Shown piece after piece: positions 23,546 through 35,715 of a stretch of DNA of 64,000 bases. A program made the translations under genes and the position numbers. The DNA comes from Zhengitettix transpicula (Eukaryota; Arthropoda; Insecta; Orthoptera; Tetrigidae): positions 2,286,087-2,350,086 of the forward strand of contig CM073591.1 of NCBI GenBank assembly GCA_037074705.1, given 5' to 3'. The notes beneath the pieces were generated by a model. It did no database searches. It was not told where the DNA came from and worked only from the letters and a program-made list of their open reading frames with translations. Every line of letters begins with the position of its first letter. Positions within the stretch are counted from its first letter, which is position 1.

Positions 23546-24362
23546 TATTCACCATACAGACACTAAAATTAGCGACATCATCGCTGCGCATCTTCAATTT
23601 ATTTCCGTGCACACTTTATGAAGTAATTTCATGGCAAATGCAGGCGGAATTGTCCTTAGAAGTGTCACAATCCTACTTTGAAGACTGGCGATTGATAGAA
23701 TTAAAAATAGACATATATACATATATATTTAATAATAGTACAAATTTTTAGCATTAATAAAAATCCAATCATTTAAATGTTGCTAAAGGCATATATTTAG
23801 AATAAAACGTAAAACATAACATTAATAATAAAGAAAAACAAAATCCAAGGATTTAGTTATGGAATATCTTTGCCTGGCCACAAATTGTTAACCATATAAT
23901 ATTTTACATTTTGAAATGTATCAATCATTATAAATAATACGGACTGTGAATTTATAGCGAGTTAAAAAATCTATGCTTTATTTTTAAATTGAGTCTCCAA
24001 CTTAATCCCCTGAAAAATAACCGCGTTGTCCGCCTCCAGAGCGTGGCGCAGCGTGTCCGATTCCCACCAGCGGCAACACGTGGTCTGAGGCGGTCACCAA
24101 GATGCAGGTAGCTCGCTAATATGCTTTGAAATCGATATAACAGATGAAGTCTGTCTGATAATGCTCATTGTTCCAATTTTCGTGTTAATAATTGTCAGGG
24201 GACGAGATCTGCAGTCACTACAGAGACCAGTTACCAGCAAATATCTTCTGGAGTACTCAAAAGTGACAATTTCGATACATGCTCAAATCCGATTAGTCTT
24301 GTCAGTTACGAGGATTCAAAAAGCCATCAACTGCCGACATACCAATTACACTTAAATTTAAT

Positions 24363-24430
24363 AACGACAACACTCTGGTCGTATTAGACGCAGAGTAATT
24401 GAGGCTAATAAAAATAGTTGACTATAAATA
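24363..24430 (+). promoter_or_regulatory. Promoter of the 24469 Kazal gene: conserved block and TATA box
   Basis: AACGACAACACTCTGGTCG, then TATTAGACGCAGAGTAATTG, and TATAAATA at 24423-24430. The core here is GTATTAG, one base off the family form. Confidence 0.62.
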
Positions 24431-24468
24431 AAGCGGGACCTCGGTGGACCGTCGTAGTCGTCTCCGCC

Positions 24469-25577
24469 ATGCAGCTCCAGACTGTGTTAGGTGAGTGGAC
24501 GGAGTAGTACCTCGGACATTCCTCAGAGTTGGCGTTGATGTTGTCCTGTTGCAGCCATCAGCGTGGTCCTCGCCTGTCTGCAGCTCTGCAGCGGGTTCCC
24601 CAGGAAGGGCGCAGGCTGTAAGAAGTTTTGCACCGTCGAACGAAAGCCGCTTTGCGCCATAAACAGCAAAGGTTCCGTGAAGACATTCGAAAACGAATGC
24701 AATATGAAAGTCCATAACTGCTCGGTAGATGACGGTAAGGGTTAACATAATTATTTACAGTATTATTTCCAAATCCGAGTCTCTCTTCTCAAGAATATTG
24801 GGGCCATGAGATTAACAATTATTATTGTTTACCTCTAAATTCCTGTTACACAGCTGTTGTCATCGTCTTTTCTCATGTCAGTGATGCGCCACTTTGACCA
24901 TCACTCACTGTCGGTCTAGACGTGGGTATCGCTACAGGACCATATGATGATGCCCTTTTATACATCCTGAAATAATTCACACTGACTTTGTGAAATTATA
25001 GAATGTCACATTAGACTTTCCACCTTTACTGTCGAGGATTTATCAGAACTGAGTTTCGTACAATGTTATGTAAACTATAAAACAATCTATACCTTGAGAA
25101 CTGAAATGAAAATTTATTTTATAAACATTGATTAACCCTGACTGAATAGTGAATTGCATTTTATTTCCCAGTTTCGACTAATCTTTTACTAATTCGTTGC
25201 TGTTTGTTCGGGATCCCGACAGTAGCGTACAAATAAAATCTCAGGGGAGTGTGGTAAGAAAACTGGGGACACCGTAAAACGAACAGGTAACATTGGTTTC
25301 CTTAAAGTTACGGAGAGGCGAAAAGGCCATAGAAGGCGGCATCGTCAAGACTTTGAGGGAGATTATCTGGTCTCAGAGAAAGAATTCAGAACGGTAGAAG
25401 AATTTGTTAGTAACGATCAGAGGACAATGGGGGAAATTTGTCATAGGAAGATGGATATCTTGAATATTTTACCCTCACGTTTTGGGACTGAAAGAGATAT
25501 TTACATGTGTATTACTGAAACTTTTGCCTATTTGTTAAACATTGACACCTGTGTGGTCCCAAAAATAGAAATATCAA

Positions 25578-25620
<43 letters not shown>

Positions 25621-26466
25621 AATGATTAGACTTTAATACTAAGTATAAAAAAACTTTATTACATGATAATACAAAAATACATTAAAAAAATATTATTGGG
25701 CGCCAGACATTGGTCTGCAAAAAAAATTATCATTAGCTCCGGCTTGGTTAAAAATCCTCCTTCTCTACAGGGTAATGTGGGCGGCTCGGTAGCTATTCAA
25801 GAACAGAGCTTATTTCCGTACTGTGTAAAAAATTCATCTTTTGAAGGCACTTTACAGAAATGGTGATCCTTACTTTAATTTGTGGCGTCAGCCGACTTGC
25901 AGTGGATCACTGGTCTTGTAGTAAGCAGCACACGATCTTCTTCTTCGGCCTCCACGCGATGAACGTCTCTCCAAAACCTTTGTTGCTTCCCGGTCGCCAA
26001 ATTTTCCACCCTCTGGCCTCTCTCACTCCACTTTCAGTCCTCTCTCTATCTGTCTGCCTGCGTCTCTCTACTTTCACCCGGGTTCGGCGTATATATTCGT
26101 ACTCCGCCCCCCCCCCCAAACGATGCAAAAAAAGGGTACGCGTACCCGCAGCTTCTTAGGGCCTCTCGGACGCACGTGGCCGTTTAATTTATTCATTCTC
26201 AGGCCCGCGGACTCAAGGGCGGCCACTTAAGGTTCTTATTCACTACAATATATATATAACATATTTTAAGTTCCATCTTTAGAAAATGGCGGTTTGTGCT
26301 TCCATCGTCTTTGATCGTTTATACAGAAGTCATTACATTTATTGATACGAAATTTGATTTTGTATTAACCTTTTATGTGTATTTTTTTTCAGATTACGAG
26401 GTTATATTCCCTGGAGACTGTCTTGATTATTTGGCTGCGATTATCAATTATTGGATCAAATACTGA
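24469..26466 (+). CDS. Kazal-type serine protease inhibitor, copy at 24.5 kb
   Basis: Exons are 24469-24490, 24555-24734 and 26393-26466, giving 91 residues in phase 1 throughout. The signal peptide is MQLQTVLAISVVLACLQLCSG. The mature domain has C-x3-C-x7-C-x14-C-x6-C-x13-C, with the loop CTVERKPLC (predicted P1 Val, suited to elastase-like rather than trypsin-like enzymes). Exon 3 encodes DYEVIFPGDC and a 14-residue hydrophobic tail. AATAAA is at 26509-26514. From its TATA box to the end of the signal codons it is almost identical to the 30896 gene, yet the mature parts differ greatly. Intron 2 (1.66 kb) carries an (AT)n tract and a 630-bp LTR-like insertion. Confidence 0.88.
25581..25617. 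repeat. (AT)n microsatellite in intron 2
   Basis: About 37 bp of AT dinucleotide immediately left of the LTR-like insertion. Confidence 0.95.
25618..26247 (+). mobile_element. LTR-like element in an AT tract (TGTAATG...CACTACA)
   Basis: The 630-bp segment starts TGTAATGATTAGAC and ends TTCACTACA. It is flanked on both sides by ATAT, a 4-bp target duplication. The inside is pyrimidine-rich and has no long frame, fitting a solo LTR of a family different from the 28284 copy. Confidence 0.5.
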
Positions 26467-26519
26467 CGAATTGTAAAATACGAGACTCTTTCAGAGGCAA
26501 ATTAGATCAATAAACTGTT

Positions 26520-27305
26520 TCGGATGAGATCCAAGATTTAGTTTAGCATAAATTACTTCTTATTGTCCTTGAGAACCTTCCAAATTCCTACAATGGTTAT
26601 TTCGAGCGATGCGAGGCTAATAATGATAGTCATGAAAATATATTTTTCAAAACTGCCTTTAATTATATTGTTCTTATTATGAGTTATTGTACTTTCAATA
26701 AATAAAACATGGATTGAAAATAAAAATTCAGAATAAATATACGTTCTCGTCAAGTTGTTTACCACAGAATGGCCCTAAGAAGGAATCGGGCGATCATCGC
26801 GTCCCGCAGGTAGTTCCGAGTAGTTCAAGAGAATTGAAGGCTCATTTTCTTTCTGCAGCAAAACGTAGATTGTCGTGTTTTGGAATCAGGTGAAGCCGTT
26901 ACCGACAACCGTTCATTCTTAATTCAGTAAGACCTCTTTACGAAGCGGGTCAACGTAAAGTGTCTTGATCTGGAACTTCTTATGTGACTCCACGAGTTTG
27001 AATTTAGGACCACGTGAGTGTGGAATTTTGGCTGTCGAACGTCATGAGAGAACGGTTTGGAAGCCACGTCTACAGCTTGATGTCAAAGTAAACCGACACG
27101 CAATCCTCGCCACGGGGGCCTCAGTGAGGAACTTGTCAGAAATCATTCGAGGTTGAATTCACAAATCCATACAATATGTTACTGGCGCGCTAGCTCCGAT
27201 TGTTGAATCAAGCCGCCAAAGGAAACCTCAATAATATACAATTGACCTAACAACATATCCAAATTACTCATCTATAAACGTACACAAACCCGTTGATATT
27301 TTACA

Positions 27306-27368
<63 letters not shown>

Positions 27369-28228
27369 AGAATATGTGGCTATAATGCCTGCTTGCTGGG
27401 GTATTGTCGAAAAACAATGTTGGGCGCGCAGAGCTTCAGTGTGTGCTCTGAAGGCAGAGGAGTACATATACTTTGTCCGACCTGGAATGTAGTACTAGTC
27501 TACAGTTTCCAGTTTTTGAGCAAACAACTGCGACGATACTATTCCGACTGTTATTTGCCTGATGCAGAACAATTGCGGAGTCTAGCCTACGTTTACGAGT
27601 CATACACGTCTTCAATTATTGGGAGCCATGTTATTGTATCGAGTGAATAACCAAACTTTGATTATGTTAATAAGTAATTGATCGAGAAAACAGTGAAACA
27701 ATTAGTACAATTAAACTCAGCAAGCAGTAAGTGTTGGATAGTAAGTTCTGAGAATCATGGTCTGTATATAAAGTGTTAACAATAATCGCGCGCGTGTGTG
27801 TACGAGCCCATTTCTTTGCACAACAAAACTATAAGGTAAGCTGAACAATTTATTAATAGTAAACCCAGTAAATGATATTTTATCGTCAGATTTCGGAGTT
27901 CGTATTTCATATTTTATATTTCATATTTTACTGATTGTTAAAATTAAGGTTTTAATCACTTTGTAAATTTTAATTGTTTGACGTAAATATTCTTTATTAA
28001 AGACTCAACTGTCGACCCTACGATCTAGCCGTGGTATATTGTCAGATTTAACATTTAATATAATTTCAATAATTTGATTTAATTAATTAATTTATTTGTA
28101 TACTTTATATGAGATCTTTTTAAAAAAAATTCCGATCATTTAATTTTAATTTGCTTATCATTTAGCTTGAAATATATATATATACTCTTCAACGTGGCGA
28201 TTTAATTGTGATTTATCGTATAATTTCT

Positions 28229-28230
<2 letters not shown>
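26520..28230. other. Intergenic DNA between Kazal copies, no gene seen
   Basis: An (AT)n tract lies at 27306-27365. The rest has no supported exon or repeat end. Confidence 0.45.
27306..27365. repeat. (AT)n microsatellite
   Basis: About 60 bp of AT dinucleotide with a single C interruption. Confidence 0.95.

Positions 28231-28231
<1 letters not shown>

Positions 28232-28283
<52 letters not shown>
28232..28283. repeat. (AT)n microsatellite
   Basis: About 50 bp of AT dinucleotide, abutting an LTR-like element. Confidence 0.95.
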
Positions 28284-28286
<3 letters not shown>

Positions 28287-29273
28287 AATGCCAATTAATT
28301 AAGACATTAATTGTTTCAACATAAAAATTTTAATTGTTTGACAAATCTATTATTGCGGCAGGAGTTTCCATACCGACAACGTAGCCCAGTTCTGGTGCTT
28401 TGTCGGAAGGTCAAAATAGCGTATGCGCGCTAAAACTCGAGAAGAGGATAGTTAAGTTGGTGATCAGAATTTAACAGAGTTGGTTGGTGCCTGGACATTT
28501 CTGAGGACGCAACAAGTGATACTCGAGCAGAGACTAGCCGTCATTTATTGTAATACTATTAAACAAAGTTGTGAGTTGAGGACAAGTAAAACATTCACGA
28601 AAGCACTACATCGAAACTTGCTAAGTAAAAGCATTTTTACGTCCATAGCCAGCCATAAATAGTAAAATTGCAGTTTAAGTCCAAAGCAGTAAAGATTGGC
28701 AAATCTACAAACGACAGAATTCACCTAAGGCAAGCAGTTAACAGGTAGCTGACAAAACAAACGATGATCATCCGAGTTCCTGACATCCTATCAATTTTGA
28801 CTAGAATCAGTGTAAAATCTGTGAATCTTAGAATCAGTGTAAAATCTCGCAAAAGTGTACTCCCTAAAACAAAAGGAATGCTGGAACCAGCTGGACAGAT
28901 GTGAGTAACAAATTACAAAATAATTATTTATGTAAACGTAATTAAAATATAAAAGTCAGATTTCGTTGTAGTTTAAATTGTTAATCAGAGTTAATCTCTT
29001 TACTTTTTAAATTCGTTCTAGTTTAATTGTCAAGTTAAGTTCTTTTCTTTTAGTTGACGTAATGTTTAGGTAAATGTGTTTTGGTTGTTCATAAGATTAT
29101 AAATATAATTGATGTGTCCATTATCAAACCCAGTGAAGACCCTGAGAAATTAATATTGTAAAATTGAAATTGTTTTTAAATTATTGCCAAAAAATAAATA
29201 AATATTGTTTGTAAATTTTATTAATTCTTTTATTTAAATAACGCCTTCCATTTAATTATTACATAAATGGCTT
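28284..29273 (+). mobile_element. LTR-like element (TGTAATGCC...ATTACA)
   Basis: It begins TGTAATGCCAATTAATTAAG and ends TTTAATTATTACA, and matches (reverse complement) 57936-58864 and part of 19513-20250. The flanks are TATAT and TAAAT. No coding capacity was found; a solo LTR is the simplest reading. Confidence 0.5.
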
Positions 29274-29344
29274 CAACGAGAGACAAATTCTTTAAATTCA
29301 TTAAACGACGTATTAAATGTGTATATTACAATATATGTATATAT

Positions 29345-29660
29345 TGAAACATGATTGTTGCGAGGTACGGTCGAGCGCCCTTGGCGGGGGTGACTGCAGT
29401 GGTTGTGTTTATGCAGGTGCCGGAAATGCGATGTTATTTTAGGCCTGCCAAGGGAAGAAGCGTAATGGGCAGTTCCAGACTGGACTCGACCAAGGATGGA
29501 CGTGCTACCACGCCCTGTAGTTAACTTGTGCCTCATGTTCGATTAAATAAAATTATGAAAGATTAAAAAGTTGTTTTGGTGATTTTCTCCCAAAAATTAC
29601 CTGGCTCCCAAACATGAATAATCAACGAAAAAACGCAAGGAGGGTAGCGGAGCGGCTACA
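29345..29660 (+). mobile_element. Short LTR-like element between AT tracts
   Basis: The 316-bp segment runs from TGAAACATGATTGTTGCGAGG's first bases to GCGGCTACA with ATAT on both sides. It is GC-richer than its surroundings and contains AATAAA. Confidence 0.4.
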
Positions 29661-29670
29661 ATATATATAT

Positions 29671-30295
29671 TGAAGTTTTGATTTGGTCGTAATTCAAGAC
29701 GAGAGCGACAATCTAGAGACAATCCTGAGGCTCAAAGTAAAGTCGGCGGATATCGGCGGGACGGATGTTTTCGGAACAATTGTGTCTGGTGGACAATCGT
29801 GGAGCATTGCAAAGTGAAGTAAAGTAAATTCAGTGAGACATGGCGTGTAATGTGTTCATAGTGATGAGTATGTTATAAAACCCCTACAATTGCCCAGGTA
29901 CCGGTACAACAGTAAGTAAAGAGAAACATTTTAAAGTCATATTTGTAAACGTTAAATAAGGATAGTACATCGTCAGATTTCAATTTCAATTTCATGTTCA
30001 TTTATTTCGTTTTATTCTGAAGGTTTATTAAGTTATTTGTTAATAGTGAATGGGAAAAATTTTATTGTTCTTTATTTAAAAAGGCCCAATTAAAGACCCT
30101 GAGATGAGAGGAAAGGACATTCATCTAAAGTTTCAACAAGTAAATTTTGTTATTATAAAATAAATATTTGTGCAGAATAAACCAGTTGTTTAAGAGATTT
30201 GAACCATTGTAATTATTTTCAAGATCCTTTCGTTCGATAACTTCAATAATTATGTTCATTTATTTCAAATAATAATTAATTAATTGCATATTACA
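29671..30295 (+). mobile_element. LTR-like element (TGAAGTTT...ATTACA)
   Basis: It follows an ATATATATAT spacer, contains the AAAGACCCTGAGA segment shared with 12305-13262 and 28284-29273, and ends CATATTACA. The 5' half is diverged. Confidence 0.4.
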
Positions 30296-30790
30296 TTTAT
30301 GGCGCCGTAAAGTGGGCCAATTCAGATAAATATTAAATAAATTTATATAATTCCTCATTTATGATTTTTTGATAATTTCCAGTATGTGTAGTTTCTACAA
30401 ATTTTGTATATTTATCATAATTATTCTTTACCATTACTGTATTTTATTCGAATATGTTTACATGTAATTTTAATTTCCCATTTTCCGCATAAGAGGTATA
30501 ATGTAATTAGTAAATGAATCTAAATCCAAGATGGCTGACATGGTCTTCGTACGAGAGTAACCTGGCAGTGTCGGAGACTGTTCACTAGAAACACCTGTTC
30601 TAATGCTCCTCACATCAGTATATAGGTAAGATTAAAATATCACAAATATATTAAATATATATATTTATAGGTATTATTTTTCTGACAATTTAAAAACTCA
30701 GGGCGTAACAATTTCGATAAATACTCATATCCGATTAGCGTTACCAATTGCGAGGATTAAAAACGCCATCAACTGCCCAGATACCAATTA

Positions 30791-30857
30791 CATTTAACAT
30801 TCTGGTCGTATCAGACGCAGAGTAATTGGGGCCAATAAGAAAAGTTGACTGTAAATA
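30791..30857 (+). promoter_or_regulatory. Promoter of the 30896 Kazal gene: conserved block, weak TATA
   Basis: TTCTGGTCG, then TATCAGACGCAGAGTAATTG, is present. The TATA box has become TGTAAATA (30850-30857), one base away from the TATAAATA of its near-twin at 24423-24430. Confidence 0.6.
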
Positions 30858-30895
30858 AAGCGGGACCTCGGTGGACCGTCGTAGTCGTCTCCGCC

Positions 30896-32276
30896 ATGCA
30901 GCTCCAGACTGTGTTAGGTGAGTGGACGGAGTAGTACCTCGGACATTCCTCAGAGTTGACGTTGATGTTGTCCTGTTGCAGCCATCAGCGTGGTCCTCGC
31001 CTGTCTGCAGCTCTGCAGCGGGTTCCCCAGGAAGGGCACAGGCTGTGGCAGCAACGTTTGCCCTAATATAATGAGGTTCTTGTGTGCCAGGAACAGCAAA
31101 GGTTATGTCAATACATTACCAAACCTCTGCCGCATGGACGGTTATAACTGCTCGGGAGGTGAAGGTAACGTTAACATAAAATTATCCACACAATTATTTC
31201 CAAATCTGAGTCTCTCTTCTCACGGATCTTCGAGCCTTTAGATTAACAACTAAGATTGGTCTATCAAATCAATCACGTCTGAGTGACTCTTACAGAACTA
31301 ATTAGTTTTACGATGGTCATCGCTGGAACATTAGTGTACGTGTTTCCTCATCTCACTAATTCACCACTTGTGCAAGCTACTCAGTGTTTTATCCAAAGTC
31401 GGTCTAGACGTGCGTATCCCTTCATCACTGTAGGAGGATGTCTTTCGAGTATTCATCTTTAAGTAATTCACATTGGCTTTATTAATTTATAGAATGACGG
31501 TATGGGCGTTTCTCCTTACTGTCTAAGATTTATGAGTACAGAGTTTCGTACGATATTAATTAAGCTATAAATTATATACGCCGTGAGAACTGAAATTTTA
31601 TTTTATATTTTATTCACATTGATTAACCCTGTCTGATTTGGGCTTTATTTTTCAGTTTAGACTAATCTTTTTGTAATTAAATGCTGTTTGTTCGGCATCC
31701 TCACGGGAGCGTAGGATATGTGGCAGCAAAATTCTTCATTATTGAGGATGCTATGAAGGGAACGGGACACAATAGGTAGAGGAGAACAGAGAAGACTAGG
31801 CGGCATTTTGAAGGCTTTAAGGGAGAGGATCCGACCTCATAGGAAGAATTCTAGACTATAGAAGAATTTCTTAATAATAGTCACAGGAGAGAGAGGGGAA
31901 ATTTCTCATTGAAACCTCTGGTGATTACACCCTCAAATTTTGAGACTTAAAGAGATGTCCACATGTGTGTTAGGGAAAATTTGGCCAATTTGAAAAACAT
32001 AAACACCTGCGTTGTCCCAAACGTTGTAAATAAAATCTATAAAATGTATTTTGAGGTCAAAGAGATGACTCCTTCATTTGCATTTTTTAAAAAGGGTGGT
32101 TTATGCTTGTATCTTCTTTGATCTTTCATATACAAGTCGTTACAATAATTTATATGATAGTTGATGTTCCATTCCTTCTCTTTTTGCTATGTTTCCTTGC
32201 AGATTACGAGGAATTATTCCCTGGAGACTGCCATGATTATTTGGCCACGAATATCGATTATGGGACCAAAGAATGA
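30896..32276 (+). CDS. Kazal-type serine protease inhibitor, copy at 30.9 kb
   Basis: Exons are 30896-30917, 30982-31164 and 32203-32276, giving 92 residues. The signal peptide is identical to that of the 24469 gene. The mature domain is C-x4-C-x7-C-x14-C-x6-C-x13-C. Its loop CPNIMRFLC has Asn at P1, and the usual TF before cysteine 4 is TL. Exon 3 encodes DYEELFPGDC and a 14-residue tail ending in TGA; the poly(A) signal is the variant CATAAA (32319-32324). Donor 2 is GTAACG instead of GTAAGG. With the weak TATA box and variant poly(A) signal, expression may be reduced, but the reading frame is intact. Confidence 0.86.
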
Positions 32277-32689
32277 GGAATAGTAGAATACGAGACTCAT
32301 GGTAAAGCAAATAACAGCCATAAAGCGTTTCAGATGAGAGGCAAGTATTAGTCATGCGTCCCTTCTTACGTGGCTCGCAGAACCTTCCTAATTCCTACCT
32401 AAACTTTTTAAGTATTTGTGATTATCTAACGAGTGGTTTAACTCTAATTGGTAATGCCTTCCATTTTAATGCTTTTCTTGGGAACTGGTATCAAAATCAA
32501 GTTTGTAAAGTCCTTGAAAGTCTCCCCGTGGATTTTAATGGACAATTTGAGGACCTTTCCAAAGACTTTGGTTGAGTTAACCACTGAATTGTTCTTGTGA
32601 AACTAATATAGTATGGAATTAGTGAGTCGTCCAATTCCTGGCTCACTTTATTCTTGACCAACAGGAAACATTGAAGGTAAAACTCTTTA

Positions 32690-32900
32690 TTCTGAGTGAC
32701 GACTAATGCAGACAAAGTGTTCCTTAAGGCTTTATTTTGGAACTTTGCTTTTTCTGATATACATAAATGGTTTGATACATTCTATGAGCCTTTTTTCGGA
32801 AGTTATTCTCTTTGATGACGAAAATGATAAGCAGAGACATTAAATAATGTGGTTTGAAGGTGTTAAATTATCAGTAATTTAGTAATCCTTGTAATTGTCC
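32690..32900 (+). mobile_element. LINE reverse-transcriptase fragment in Kazal 3' flank
   Basis: GGCTTTATTTTGGAACTTTG, then ATATACATAAATGG, then TTATTCTCTTTGATGACGA, parallels the QGSILGP - YIN - VLLDDV segment at 10890-11000. Frames are broken. It lies at the same offset from its Kazal gene, so it was probably duplicated with the gene. Confidence 0.5.
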
Positions 32901-33228
32901 AAAGGAATATTTCTCGGTGTTCAAGTTGCCGGAAAGTTACGACGGAATGAACATTTTAAGGCACGCTCAAGTAACCTTAGTCCCGTCTGTTAGTCTTAAT
33001 TATTAATGCCACAAGTAGACAACTTCACAGACTACAGAAACGTGCGATTCGAATATTGTGTGGCAGACAAAGTTGTGGACCTCTCTTCAAAGCTCTTGAA
33101 GTTTCAACGTCACATCTTGGAAACTGTAACATTCGTAAGACGTAATCAAAGTCTGTCTGTTCCTGTCTCTCACGTACAGTATTCAGGAATAAATCTTATT
33201 AACTGTCTTCCTCGTAGCATCAAGTTAA

Positions 33229-33668
33229 GGTTCCCAAGGTTCCCACGAGTCGAGGCACTTCAGCCTGTTCTGAGAGGTGTATGTTCCGGGGTCTCAGACC
33301 TTGGGCTTACGGTAAGAGTTGTCCGCTATTCCCATTGGAACAGTCGGCAAGCTGTCTCCTAAACTGGTCGAGGCACGGAGAAGGGAATGCTGCGTCCCCA
33401 TAGCAAACTCCTCTCCCGTTATCGGAAGGATGTGGGACAAGTACCCAATGCCCGACCTACCCGATGAGGTTTTTCTAGGGTTTTCCCTGCATTTCTTTAG
33501 GCGAATGTCGGGTAGGACCCTTAAAATATAGCCTGGGGGTCCTAGTAACCCTTGGCTACCTTCTTCTACCCTTCCGCATGCCCCCTTTCAAATCCCTTCC
33601 TATGCTATTAAAGAGGAGTTGCCCAACGTGGATTACCCTCATGTAGCCTGTTGCCCTAAAAAAAGCAT
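33229..33668 (+). mobile_element. 0.5-kb SINE-like element, plus strand
   Basis: It runs from AAGGTTCCCA...CGAGGCACTTCAGCC through GGTGTATGTTCCGGGGTC, GGGACAAGTACCCAATGCCC and CCCTTTCAAATCCC to GTAGCCTGTTGCCCTAAAAA. The A-rich end marks the 3' side. Confidence 0.65.
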
Positions 33669-33869
33669 CAAGTTACAGAAATGCAAAACTCTGCTCCTTA
33701 ACGACGCGCGTTGCTCTGTAAATCACATTAGTTGTCTAGTAGATACTGGACAACTTGTGGATCACTAACATAAGTTACTTGACAATTGTTTATTTGAGAT
33801 TTCCAGCCACTGAGAAGCGCTGCCAAGTAAATTCTTCCGGAGGTTCTTTGAAGGTTCATCAACACAAGA

Positions 33870-34240
33870 AGATGATATGCAAGTGGGAGTGTTATTTGTG
33901 CAGTGCAGTGCAGTGTTAACCTTAAGTGCTATTTATTTTTTATTCCTTACTTTATGTTATAAATTTCTTACTTGTGTAATGTTCTGTGATCCTAACTTAT
34001 TCTCCCATATTTACGTATGTAGTACTCCTTATATTCTCCCCGAACCTATTTCATTAAATTTCAAATATGTACACTTTAAATTCTTCAAATCAACACTAAT
34101 GTATCGTCTTAAACATGTAGACTATTTATGTGTATCACATTCAAACATTTGCAAGTAATAACAATTTGACTTGTCCTATTTCCTCAGCAGAGGACTAATG
34201 GACTAATGAATCTAATCTAATTTACACCTTATTATTGTAA
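33870..34240 (+). mobile_element. LINE 3' end
   Basis: The hydrophobic 93-codon frame at 33877-34158 is followed by AATTTGACTTGTCC, GCAGAGGACTAATGGACTAA and a TGAATCTAATCTAATC tail. This is the usual layout of Jockey/CR1-like LINE 3' ends in insects. The same tail is scattered in front of the Kazal units. Confidence 0.45.
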
Positions 34241-34439
34241 TTGAATTGAATAGTGTGTATCCATCCAGAAAACGCGGGAACACACGTGCCACACAGAAAG
34301 TCTTTGTATAATTTTGTGTGTTCAGTAACAATAATGATGCATAACATATGTTCAATTAAATAAATAACTTGATTGAGTTCAAGTGTCAATATGTTTAACA
34401 TAATTGGCTTCGCAATAATAAAATCTAATCTAATCTAAT

Positions 34440-34620
34440 TGTTTTGTTTAAAGAGGTTGGAAAATGTTCCTCAGCAGTACTCAGTTATCGTAACTCCACA
34501 AAGGTCTAAGCTGGAAGCAAGGGCATTCAAGGGGCTTGACCTAGAGACAGGCCTTCTAGATTTGTGTATAGAGAATCCTCAGTCAAGGTCTATCTCTAGC
34601 CCGTGGTCAAAGAGAATTTC
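34440..34620 (+). repeat. Orphan Kazal 3'-flank copy
   Basis: GAGGTTGGAAAATGTTCCTC through GAGAATCCTCAGTCAAGG matches 21780-21970 and 6480-6560, DNA that lies just downstream of Kazal genes. No exon 3 precedes it. Confidence 0.5.
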
Positions 34621-35559
34621 TCACAGGTGTGTGGTAGCCGAAATAGCAAAGAAAGTTAGTGAAGCTTATGCCATAGATCTACAGTTTCAGTTACAGTGGC
34701 GGAGTGATAAACGTGGATGGTTGATTTTTAATTTTGTTTGATTCATTATTTATTCCGGGTTCTGTTCCCTTTCGTCGTTTTGAATCCTCTGATACGAGCG
34801 ACGATGTAACAGTTACGTCACGAACGTGTTGACAATATTTATTTTCAGGAGGTAGTTTCTGTAGTGTGCTTTATGACGTAATGTTTATGTTCTTTTCGTG
34901 TCTTCTTTCTCTCGGCTTATTTTTTTCCCGTCTGGTTTGGGACGTCCCGACAGCAGCGCCTGACTCCTGCCAGCTCACAACCGCAGACGCCAAGTTTCGA
35001 AGATGACGTCAGCCCGTGTTCGCTCTGAGCAGATTTGCGGTCGCTTGCTTCGTCGTCACAACCACGTCTGCCCGATAACGAGGCCCTGGGACTCTGTTGC
35101 GGTTCTGGAACCGGGGATAAATCTAGGACGCCGAGGTTTCCATCGTCACCCGTGCATATAAACCGTTGTTTCTAGTTACCTGTTTACACTCGGCTTCAGT
35201 GGGGAGTGAATTAACCATTCTCTAGACTCCGGGTGCGACGTAAACTTGTTCCAGATGACGGATTCTGGGACGAATCACGAGGTAAACCACAAATGTCGTC
35301 CACGTGGTAGTCGTAGACTAAATTAGGGACGAATGTCGTCTGACAGTCCGCTTGGGCCTTGTGTCTGCCTTCATCTTCCTTCCCAATTACGCGTTTTCCC
35401 GTCTTGCAGCCGGGTGCACATTTAGTTACTCTTGTACCGCAGTGCTTTAATATTTATTTGTTATATATATAAATTTCGTTAGGTTTTGTTTCTCTTACAA
35501 CCACAGACGCCAAGTTTCGGACTGCACGTACAACGCGAATTCGATCCAAGGATTAATAA

Positions 35560-35715
35560 GAAAAAATGGCCAAATACAGACAAACGAAGTAATATAAATA
35601 CCACACAATGTTTCTTGTTCCTTTCTTCAGGTGCTAAGAAAACTAAAAACTCAAGAGTCTGGAGCTTTTGAGATTGTGAATTGTGCAGTTGTGTCACTCT
35701 AGGTTCTTGTGGGTT
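35560..35715. mobile_element. Penelope-like element 3' end, inverted pair
   Basis: The minus-strand arm (ATACCACACAATGTTTC, then CTTTCTTCAGGTGCTAAGAA) is followed by a plus-strand piece, GCAGTTGTGTCACTCTAGG. Confidence 0.5.

Noticed and set aside
35157..35290. TATAAA, TCAGT and a short ATG frame ending at GAG|GTAAAC that resemble a promoter and first exon
   Set aside because: TATA-to-initiator distance is about 41 nt instead of about 30, the exon is only nine codons, and no second exon was found.
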